From NCBI GenBank assembly GCA_965248905.1, contig CBDFKS010000007.1:806001-870000 (forward strand): DNA of 64,000 bases, read 5' to 3'. The position numbers and the translations under genes are program-made. Below are positions 58,232 through 64,000 of this stretch, in pieces. Source of the DNA: CBDFKS01 sp965248905 (GTDB lineage Bacteria; Chloroflexota; Dehalococcoidia; Lucifugimonadales; JAGWBF01). Numbering within the stretch: position 1 is the stretch's first letter; the number at the start of each line of letters is the position of its first letter. The notes beneath the pieces are model-generated. The model saw only the letters and a list, made by a program, of their open reading frames with translations, did no database searches and was not told the DNA's origin.

Positions 58232-58822
58232 TCAGGCCAGGTGCAATTTCCTGGCGGCCCGCAAGACCATAGTCGGTACCGGCTCGATGAGCCTGTATGC
58301 CCAAGCGATCAAATAGCTCATTACCACACCGATAACCGCACCGCCGATAACATCGGAGAGATAGAACACCCCTCCATATACTCTGGACAATCCCCAAAGA
58401 CCGGCGAGTGCATAAAGGAAGGTGCCCAGCTTTCGGCTCCTCTGCCACACAGCGGACGCCATTGCGAAAGCCACCGCCGCCGGGTGAGCAGGAAACGAAG
58501 AATCGGTGGGTTGATATAAAAGTACGGTAATATCATGGTCTACAAATGGCCTCTCTCTAAAGTAATACTGGTTCAGAATGAGCACAACCAGACTGGCGAA
58601 TCCCACAGAAGCCAGTGCCGTCAAGACGGCTCGTTGACGACCATCGCGGGCACTCACGTCCTGACCCACAAACCATGAGCCCATGAGGCAAAGGGCAAAA
58701 CAAACGGGAATAAAGTAATCGCTCACTATGAGCTTTTCCACCGCGTCAAGAACTGCAAAGCGCCCAGCCCATTGATTGAGCCAGAGCACTATTTCGGTGT
58801 CTATCTCCGGTAAGAAGTCCAT
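58232..58822 (-). CDS. PAP2-superfamily membrane protein lacking canonical catalytic histidines
   Basis: A 196-residue protein with five to six hydrophobic segments and the PAP2 layout: YYFRERPF (motif 1), SSFPAHPAAVAFAMA (motif 2) and LSRVYGGVFYLSDVIGG (motif 3). In motif 3 the usual nucleophile His is Phe, and in motif 2 the His is one place off. These enzymes normally remove phosphate from lipid pyrophosphates such as undecaprenyl-PP. The changes suggest reduced or altered activity. The 3' end of the next upstream gene overlaps by 22 bases. Confidence 0.82.
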   Translation of the reverse strand: MDFLPEIDTEIVLWLNQWAGRFAVLDAVEKLIVSDYFIPVCFALCLMGSWFVGQDVSARDGRQRAVLTALASVGFASLVVLILNQYYFRERPFVDHDITVLLYQPTDSSFPAHPAAVAFAMASAVWQRSRKLGTFLYALAGLWGLSRVYGGVFYLSDVIGGAVIGVVMSYLIAWAYRLIEPVPTMVLRAARKLHLA

Positions 58823-59220
58823 ATATCCTTCAATGAGTCCACAAGCGCTCTTAAGTAGCTGGTCTCCCGCAAAGCATCTAACCCGGAACTCAATTTATGT
58901 TTGCCAAAGCCCAGTGAGCGATTGGTTATGGATGACACAAGCAGAGTAACCAGCAGCGCCGCGCCCGCCCCTAACGTATACAGCCCGGCTATCTGATTGC
59001 CGTCCAGTCCCCCATTGGTATCCGGCAGATTTCTGGGCTCGGAAAGGAAGAACCAGAGGAACCCAAGAATAGTGGTTATAAACCCCATGAAAAATGCTAC
59101 CGGTCGAACTCTGAGAAAAAGCAGCCCCTGGAGCGCAGCGTGTGCGGCCACCATCTGAAGGACACCCAGAGACGCGATAAAGGCAAAGACGAAGAAGTCG
59201 AGAGCAGTCGGGCCCACCAT
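58801..59220 (-). CDS. Small membrane protein of unknown function
   Basis: 139 residues with three hydrophobic segments (LDFFVFAFIASLGVLQMVAAH, FFMGFITTILGFLWFFL, LYTLGAGAALLVTLLV) and a hydrophilic C-terminus. No family was recognised. It starts five bases after the plsY stop and overlaps the PAP2 gene by 22 bases, which points to one operon: plsY, this gene, then PAP2. Confidence 0.7.
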   Translation of the reverse strand: MVGPTALDFFVFAFIASLGVLQMVAAHAALQGLLFLRVRPVAFFMGFITTILGFLWFFLSEPRNLPDTNGGLDGNQIAGLYTLGAGAALLVTLLVSSITNRSLGFGKHKLSSGLDALRETSYLRALVDSLKDIWTSYRR

Positions 59221-59225
59221 TGTTG

Positions 59226-59843
59226 CTAGCCTTGGGGCAAGGCTTGCTCTCCCGTTGGGTCCTCCCTCGGAGGCTGTAGTTTCCTGGAGCTAACGTAATG
59301 GCGCATTCCCACTAAAATGGGCAGACCCACGGAGTAGGCCACCAAAGAGTAGGATTGACCGGTCATCCACACCAGCAATGGCAGGGGAGCCATGATGAGG
59401 CCCAATGCGAGGGTAGCGCTCCTTAAGAAAGGCAGAAGAAGTAGCAAAGCTAAACTCAGTGGTATCGCCGGAACGGGAACTATGGCAATCAGCACTCCTA
59501 CGGCGCTCGCTGCCCCCCGTCCACCCCGTAGCTGAAGGAATATGGGCCAGCTATGTCCACCTACCACGGCCACTCCAGCTAGCATCTCAGCTCCCACGCT
59601 TCCCGTGAGCCCTTTGGCCAGAAGGACAGCCACAGCTCCTTTGGATATGTCCACGGCTCCTACTAACAGCCCTGCTTTGGGCCCAATGGTCCGATAAGTG
59701 TTGCCAGCGCCGGGATTTCGGTCCCCCTCTTCTCGGATGTCTTTCCCTTTGAGTATCCGACCGGCGACATAGGCTGATGGTATTGAGCCTATCAGATAGG
59801 CGAGCACTATCGCGCCAATCCAGTTGATGATAACCCATGACAC
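59226..59843 (-). CDS. plsY: Acyl-phosphate glycerol-3-phosphate acyltransferase
   Basis: A 205-residue membrane enzyme. GSIPSAYVAGRILKGKDIRE, NPGAGNTYRTIGPKAGLLVG and GHSWPIFLQLRGGRGAASAV are the three PlsY signatures that bind acyl-phosphate and glycerol-3-phosphate. It makes lysophosphatidic acid, the first step of phospholipid synthesis. It starts at GTG 59843. Its neighbours on the same strand are also membrane proteins. Confidence 0.93.
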   Translation of the reverse strand: MSWVIINWIGAIVLAYLIGSIPSAYVAGRILKGKDIREEGDRNPGAGNTYRTIGPKAGLLVGAVDISKGAVAVLLAKGLTGSVGAEMLAGVAVVGGHSWPIFLQLRGGRGAASAVGVLIAIVPVPAIPLSLALLLLLPFLRSATLALGLIMAPLPLLVWMTGQSYSLVAYSVGLPILVGMRHYVSSRKLQPPREDPTGEQALPQG

Positions 59844-59943
59844 GTTGCGTTACATCTCCTGGCGCCTAAGTTCTATATATCTATGGCCCGTTCGCCGACT
59901 CTTGTTGCTTGTGTGCAGGCGCGAGCCTCATGCCCGGTGAGGG

Positions 59944-60882
59944 TTAAGTCTTGACCATTCTAGGAGTTGCGGCGGTACACCAATGTACATATTTAGGGTT
60001 CTTACCCACCACTATATCAAAGTACATTTTTTGTAACTTTGTCGAGACTGATCCGGCGGTGCCATCGCCAATCTTTCGGTTATCCACCTCTATGACAGGC
60101 GTGAGATGGGCGGCCGTGCCTGTTAGGAAGCACTCATCCGCAATATAAATCTGGCTTCTGTCCATGTGGCTCTCGATCACCTCTAGTCCCAACTCGTTTT
60201 TGGCCAGCTGCATTACGGTGTTGCGAGTTACACCCGGTAGCACATTGTCTTCGATGGGAGGGGTGTAGATCTTACCATCCACCACCAAAAAAATGTTCTC
60301 TCCTGAGCCCTCACAGACATGTCCGTCCTGATTAAGGATAATGGCCTCATCGAACCCGGCTAAAGTGGCCTCGGTCTTGGCGAGGATGCTGTTTACGTAG
60401 ATTCCCGATATCTTGAACCGGGCTGGAATCATGGGATCATCAACGCGTCTCCAGGAAGAAGTGCAGCACCGCAGCACATCGGTCCCCAGATAGCTTCCGA
60501 AGGGGACTGTCATGAGGCAGAAATCACTCTCCAACTCTTGGAGTTTGAGATTCGCAACCTTTTCAGCGCTCTTGTAGGCCAGGGGGCGTATGTAGACATC
60601 TTCGGTGAACCCACAACGCTCCACCAGTTCTACCGTGATATCACACAGCTGGTCTAGAGTGTAGGGAATATCCAGCATGAGGAGCCTGCAACCCTTGAGA
60701 AGTCGTTCGTAATGCTCCCTGAGTCGGAATATGTAGATGGCTTGCTTGTCCGCGTTCCAGTTCCCCCTGATCCCCTCAAACACTCCAGTGCCGTAGTGCA
60801 GCGCGTGGGTCATTATGCCTACCTTGGCTTCGCTCAATGGAACGTACTCGCCTCGCAGAAATGCATAGGGGATAGAACTCAA
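59944..60882 (-). CDS. ilvE: Branched-chain amino acid aminotransferase
   Basis: A 312-residue fold-type IV PLP enzyme. LSEAKVGIMTHALHYGTGVFEGIR, RLREHYERLLKGCRLLMLD, IYVNSILAKTEATLAGFDEAIILN with the PLP Lys, SGENIFLVVDGKIYTPP and LPGVTRNTVMQLA fix the family. It makes or degrades leucine, isoleucine and valine. TTG 60882 (MSSIPYAFLRGEYV) is chosen for its strong GAGGAGGAAAG site; the frame is open far upstream without family similarity. Confidence 0.94.
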   Translation of the reverse strand: MSSIPYAFLRGEYVPLSEAKVGIMTHALHYGTGVFEGIRGNWNADKQAIYIFRLREHYERLLKGCRLLMLDIPYTLDQLCDITVELVERCGFTEDVYIRPLAYKSAEKVANLKLQELESDFCLMTVPFGSYLGTDVLRCCTSSWRRVDDPMIPARFKISGIYVNSILAKTEATLAGFDEAIILNQDGHVCEGSGENIFLVVDGKIYTPPIEDNVLPGVTRNTVMQLAKNELGLEVIESHMDRSQIYIADECFLTGTAAHLTPVIEVDNRKIGDGTAGSVSTKLQKMYFDIVVGKNPKYVHWCTAATPRMVKT

Positions 60883-60961
60883 CGCTTTCCTCCTCTTTAA
60901 CCTGGGAGCTTGGGTAATTATAATCAGTGCACGGGCTTCAAGGCAATATGGTATCTGAGCA

Positions 60962-61546
60962 TTGATTTCTATAAAATCCGCTTCTCTTGTTATTTTGATT
61001 GTTTTGCTGGTTGCAGCGGTCTCATCAGGAATAGCCCTTTTGGTGACCAAAAATAGCTCAAACAGCCCAGGAGTCGAGATCTTCCTGCCTACTGCCACCC
61101 CAACTGCCGAACTGGTAGTGTACATAAGCGGAGCGGTGGCGGAGCCAGGGGTGTACAGCGTTAAGGACGGCGATCGCCTGGTGGATGCCATATCAGCCGC
61201 GGGAGGCGCTACCCTGGATGCCCAGCTATCCTGTGTCAACCTGGCTATACGAGTGAAGGACGAGGCCCACTACCACCTGCCAAGCTCCGATGAACCGTGC
61301 GAATCCGTATCAAGCCCTGTAGCCGACCCGGTCAGCGACGACAAGATCGATCTGAATACGGCCACCGCGAACCGGCTAGAGGAGCTCCCGGGCATCGGAC
61401 CAGCGAAAGCCAAGTCAATCGTTGATCATCGCAACGTAAACGGCCCTTTCCGGTCTACGGAAGAAGTAATGAATGTATCGGGGATTGGGGCTATCACCTA
61501 TGAAAATATCCGCGATCTGGTCACCGTGAGGAGCGGCTCCCGCTGA
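60962..61546 (+). CDS. comEA: ComEA-type DNA-binding protein
   Basis: 194 residues: one N-terminal membrane segment (SLVILIVLLVAAVSSGIALLV), an SLBB-like domain (VVYISGAVAEPGVYSVKDG) and a C-terminal helix-hairpin-helix pair (IDLNTATANRLEELPGIGPA, then VMNVSGIGAITYENIRDL). ComEA binds incoming DNA in competence; the same fold also occurs in general HhH proteins. The start is TTG 60962 with a weak ribosome site. ComEC is not adjacent in this window. Confidence 0.88.
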   Translation: MISIKSASLVILIVLLVAAVSSGIALLVTKNSSNSPGVEIFLPTATPTAELVVYISGAVAEPGVYSVKDGDRLVDAISAAGGATLDAQLSCVNLAIRVKDEAHYHLPSSDEPCESVSSPVADPVSDDKIDLNTATANRLEELPGIGPAKAKSIVDHRNVNGPFRSTEEVMNVSGIGAITYENIRDLVTVRSGSR

Positions 61547-61665
61547 GTCGTCAGGGACCTTCACCCAAGGCCACCGTTGCAGAATCTGCTCTCCTGTCTA
61601 TCTGCACCCAGCCTACTCTATGCCTCCCACCGGAGGCGAAGCCCTTTTGTTAAGCTCAATCTGGG

Positions 61666-61947
61666 TCAGGACCAGACCGCCGGATTGAATACAAGCCACA
61701 ACACGAATATGAGCACCTTGCTGTATCGTCCTTCGGTCAGGGCCTCGACCGCTTCCCCATACTTCCAGAAAGAGTATAGACACAGGGGAGGTATGAATAG
61801 CATTAAAGTCCACCAAGCAGGGCTGCCGTCCAGCTTCATACGCTCTAGCATCTCGCTCGAAGTAATGTAGTACCAATAGATGGGGTACACTCCGAAGCTG
61901 ACAAAAACCAACAATACCTGCTCCGCCATATTGCGCCACTGTATCAT
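61666..61947 (-). CDS. DUF4234-domain small membrane protein
   Basis: 93 residues with two or three hydrophobic segments: VLLVFVSFGVYPIYWYYITS matches the DUF4234 opening, then WWTLMLFIPPLCLYSFWKYG and VLIFVLWLVFNPAVW. Function is unknown. ATG 61947 has a GAGGGGG site; a GTG two codons earlier is too close to it. It is convergent with comEA. Confidence 0.8.
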   Translation of the reverse strand: MIQWRNMAEQVLLVFVSFGVYPIYWYYITSSEMLERMKLDGSPAWWTLMLFIPPLCLYSFWKYGEAVEALTEGRYSKVLIFVLWLVFNPAVWS

Positions 61948-62251
61948 TCCCACACCCCCTCGTAGAAGAAACTATAATCTCCAATTCCCCGGCTGTCACC
62001 GTTAGGGCCATAGCCTGTAATTTTGGTCGTCTTCCTTATGCCAGAAACCCGTCCATGGTCCGTGCCGTTTTCCAAGTGATAGATGCGGGCCGCATACGTT
62101 CAACGCTAAACCTACAAAAACATCTTGCCAGCCACTGATATGCGGGGTAGAATATGTAATCTTCAAAATGGAATGTGCCTACGTTCCTACCGAACCGCCA
62201 ATCCGGGACTGGCCTTCCAAACACACGAAGAATCTCAGAAGGAGGGTTTCT
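61948..62251. other. Intergenic region of about 300 bases before the hydantoinase gene
   Basis: It lies between the divergent DUF4234 and hydantoinase genes. It holds a promoter-like pair near 62125-62153 and no credible gene. A long frame on the minus strand (62036-62326) overlaps the hydantoinase and shows no domain. Confidence 0.6.
62125..62153 (+). promoter_or_regulatory. Predicted hydantoinase promoter
   Basis: -35 TTGCCA (62125-62130), 17-base spacer, -10 TAGAAT (62148-62153), giving a start near 62160 and a leader of about 90 bases before ATG 62252. Confidence 0.5.
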
Positions 62252-63691
62252 ATGCTGGACCTGATCGTTCGAGGTGGCCGAGTTGTGACTCCCGAAGGTG
62301 TGGGAGAGATGGAAGTCGGCGTCCAAGGCGAAAGGATCGCCGCGGTGGCGTTACCGGGCGCCCTCGGGTCGGAAGCCAAACGGATTATCGACGCCGGCGG
62401 CAAAGTCGTACTGCCCGGTGGCATTGAGCCCCATACCCACATAGGGATTCCCGTGCCAGAATCTTGGGCGGGACGCGCAGAGGTGATAACCCAGCCCCCA
62501 GAGTCGGCGAGCCGAGCAGCAGCCTTTGGAGGCGTAACCACATTTATTGACTTTGCCGGCAGCCTTGCCATTACCCCAGGCGACGAACCCTCAAGGGCTC
62601 CCATCATGCAGCAGGTCGACGAGCGAAGAAAGGCTTTCGAAGGTCACTCCTATACGGACTTCGCTTTCCACTACATCATAGCAGGCGCAGCTCCACCTTC
62701 GACTATCGGCGAAATCGGCGAGGCCATCCAATCCGGAGTAGCCAGTATAAAGATCTTTACAACCTTTCATGCCGCCCGCGTTCCAATGGGCCATCTGGAG
62801 GCCATTTTCACAGAGGTCAAAAAGGCCGGGGGAATAATGGCCGTTCATGCCGAGGAAGACGATATCGTCATGTATATGACGGAGAAGCTCAAGCGGGAGG
62901 GCAATGATCAGGGATATAACCTTCACCTGGTGCATAACAACATATCCGAGGACATAGCCTTCAGGAAGATCCTTCGACTGGCCAGGCACACCGAAACCGG
63001 CATCTACTTCGTTCATACCACGGCGAAAGAAGGCGTCGCCGCCATCACCGAAGCTCGCGCCCAAAAGCTGCCGGTATACGGCGAGGCCCTACACAACTAT
63101 CTGGAGTTCACCCACGAAGACTATAAGAAACCCAACGGGACCAAGATCCACACCTATCCCGCCATCAAGTATGGCGATGACCGGGACGCTCTCCAGCAGG
63201 GTCTGGTCGATGGACCGATCTGTACCACGGCCACCGACGAGTACACAACCTACTCGGACGTCAAGTATTGGGGTCAGACGGTGGAATCGGTTTGTGGCGG
63301 GCACAATGGAATAGAGACGCGCATGCCGGTGGCGTTTACAAAGCTGGTCGCTACCGGAAGAATAGGCCTCGAGCGCTTCGCCGCCATAACCTCAACCAAC
63401 GCGGCCAAGATTCTGGGCATGTACCCTAAGAAAGGCGCAATCGCCGTTGGCAGCGATGCCGACATCTGCCTCTTCGACACCAACCTGAAGAAGAAGCTGA
63501 CCATGAACGACCTCCACGCCGACTCCGACTACTCCATCTGGGAAGGGTTCGAGTGCGCCGGGTACCCCGTGATGACCATACTGCGAGGGAAAGTCATAGT
63601 AGAGGACGGCAAGCTCACAGGCAGCTCGTCGGACGGACAGTGGCTCAGCAGAAAGGTTGCTCCCAGTGTGCTGGCACAACCAGTAGTCTGA
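62252..63691 (+). CDS. Dihydropyrimidinase / hydantoinase-type amidohydrolase
   Basis: A 479-residue cyclic amidohydrolase. LDLIVRGGRVVTPEGVGEM opens the fold; GIEPHTHIGIP has the metal His-X-His; GVASIKIFTTF holds the Lys that becomes carboxylated; AVHAEEDDI and YFVHTTAKEG supply the other metal histidines; TATDEYTT carries the catalytic Asp; and GHNGIETRMPV binds substrate. It should open a cyclic diamide ring (dihydropyrimidine or hydantoin). ATG 62252 has an AAGGAGGG site. An IS5 copy begins seven bases after the stop. Confidence 0.92.
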   Translation: MLDLIVRGGRVVTPEGVGEMEVGVQGERIAAVALPGALGSEAKRIIDAGGKVVLPGGIEPHTHIGIPVPESWAGRAEVITQPPESASRAAAFGGVTTFIDFAGSLAITPGDEPSRAPIMQQVDERRKAFEGHSYTDFAFHYIIAGAAPPSTIGEIGEAIQSGVASIKIFTTFHAARVPMGHLEAIFTEVKKAGGIMAVHAEEDDIVMYMTEKLKREGNDQGYNLHLVHNNISEDIAFRKILRLARHTETGIYFVHTTAKEGVAAITEARAQKLPVYGEALHNYLEFTHEDYKKPNGTKIHTYPAIKYGDDRDALQQGLVDGPICTTATDEYTTYSDVKYWGQTVESVCGGHNGIETRMPVAFTKLVATGRIGLERFAAITSTNAAKILGMYPKKGAIAVGSDADICLFDTNLKKKLTMNDLHADSDYSIWEGFECAGYPVMTILRGKVIVEDGKLTGSSSDGQWLSRKVAPSVLAQPVV

Positions 63692-63697
63692 TCGCTC

Positions 63698-64000
63698 GAC
63701 CTAGGGATACTCTGAACAAGTCTGGGCATAGTAGCATAGAGAATAGCACTGTGTTCGGGGAGATAATTGATGGACCAGCCAACATTTGCGGACTTGGAAT
63801 ACGAGAGCAAGAAGCGCAAGACCCGCCGGGAGATATTCCTGGAGCGCATGGATGCTCTGATCCCGTGGGAACAGATGGAAGAGCGCATCCGTCCGTTCTA
63901 TCCCAAGGCGGGCCGAGGCCGTCGACCATATGAGTTGTCGGCGATGGTGCGGATACACTGCGTGCAGTTGTTCTACAACTTGAGCGATCCTGGTATGGAG
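63698..64000 (+). mobile_element. IS5-family element, second copy, cut by the window edge
   Basis: It begins with the same gacctagggatactctgaac end as the copy at 29904 and is identical to it over all visible bases. It lies seven bases after the hydantoinase stop and runs off the window. Confidence 0.92.
63770..64000 (+). CDS. IS5-family transposase, 5' part
   Basis: The first 77 codons of the same transposase as at 29976-30926 (MDQPTFADLEYESKKRK...), starting at ATG 63770 after a GGGGAG site. The sequence is identical to the first copy; the DDE residues are beyond the window. Confidence 0.9.
   Translation, partial: MDQPTFADLEYESKKRKTRREIFLERMDALIPWEQMEERIRPFYPKAGRGRRPYELSAMVRIHCVQLFYNLSDPGME

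Noticed and set aside
60883..61239. Upstream extension of the ilvE frame by about 119 codons
   Set aside because: No similarity to aminotransferases, overlaps comEA on the other strand, and a strong ribosome site supports TTG 60882.
1..64000. tRNA, rRNA or riboswitch genes
   Set aside because: The intergenic gaps were scanned by eye for cloverleaf and known leader patterns and none was convincing; a covariance-model search would be needed to exclude them.

Overview
The window reads as a chromosomal stretch of an environmental, probably Chloroflexota (Dehalococcoidia/SAR202-like) bacterium. This placement is an inference. It rests on a coenzyme F420 gene set (cofC, cofD, cofG, cofH) beside a luciferase-like oxidoreductase, a Thr/Pro-rich lipoprotein, a UPF0182 giant membrane protein, PrkA kinase, CoxG, NIPSNAP and hydantoinase-type genes, frequent GTG/TTG starts and moderate GC. 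No rRNA, tRNA or CRISPR array was seen.

Layout. 1-1.8 kb: the 3' end of a PcrA/UvrD helicase and a two-gene toxin-antitoxin-like pair. 1.9-4.8 kb: two MaoC-like hydratase genes and two tandem, closely related MFE-2-type short-chain dehydrogenases, likely an acyl-CoA hydratase/dehydrogenase unit. 4.8-9.1 kb: GNAT, Nudix, two methyltransferases and an alpha/beta hydrolase. 9.2-11 kb: a lipoprotein gene that has lost its 5' end at a truncated IS630 copy. 11-17.3 kb: an iron locus, with a DtxR-type regulator divergent from an fbpABC-like Fe(III) ABC transporter, palindromes in the shared control region, and a rubrerythrin-VIT1 (MbfA-like) protein. 17.5-19.8 kb: fabI, an HpcH/HpaI aldolase and a thermonuclease. 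19.8-27.3 kb: an F420 cluster running cofG-cofH-(pentapeptide-TIR)-(DUF559)-cofD-cofC-(membrane)-LLM oxidoreductase. 27.3-29.8 kb: NIPSNAP, ruvB, SnoaL-like. 29.9-31.1 kb: a complete IS5-family element. 31.2-38.6 kb: argS, recG, DegV/FakB, FakA and divergent rpmB. 38.6-49.7 kb: a long arginine operon, argJ-argB-UPF0182-argD-(MNT-HEPN)-argG-DUF2007-(antitoxin)-argH-rpe, interleaved with accessory genes. 49.9-55.4 kb: leuS followed by a small accessory cassette whose last gene, a NucS-like nuclease, is split by an intact IS630 element. 55.6-63.7 kb: prkA, coxG, a PAP2 homologue, a membrane protein, plsY, ilvE, comEA, DUF4234 and a hydantoinase. The window ends inside a second IS5 copy.

Most of the window is conserved housekeeping sequence. 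The unusual material lies in small insertions within housekeeping operons: a pentapeptide-TIR fusion inside the F420 genes, a fused MNT-HEPN protein and a decayed RelE-type module inside the arginine operon, a cassette behind leuS, and short hairpin repeats that are read through in frame by at least three proteins. The clearest new observation is that two apparent genes on either side of the IS630 element join in frame at a CTAG target into one 453-residue protein: a helical N-terminal region, a NucS-type nuclease domain and a zinc ribbon.
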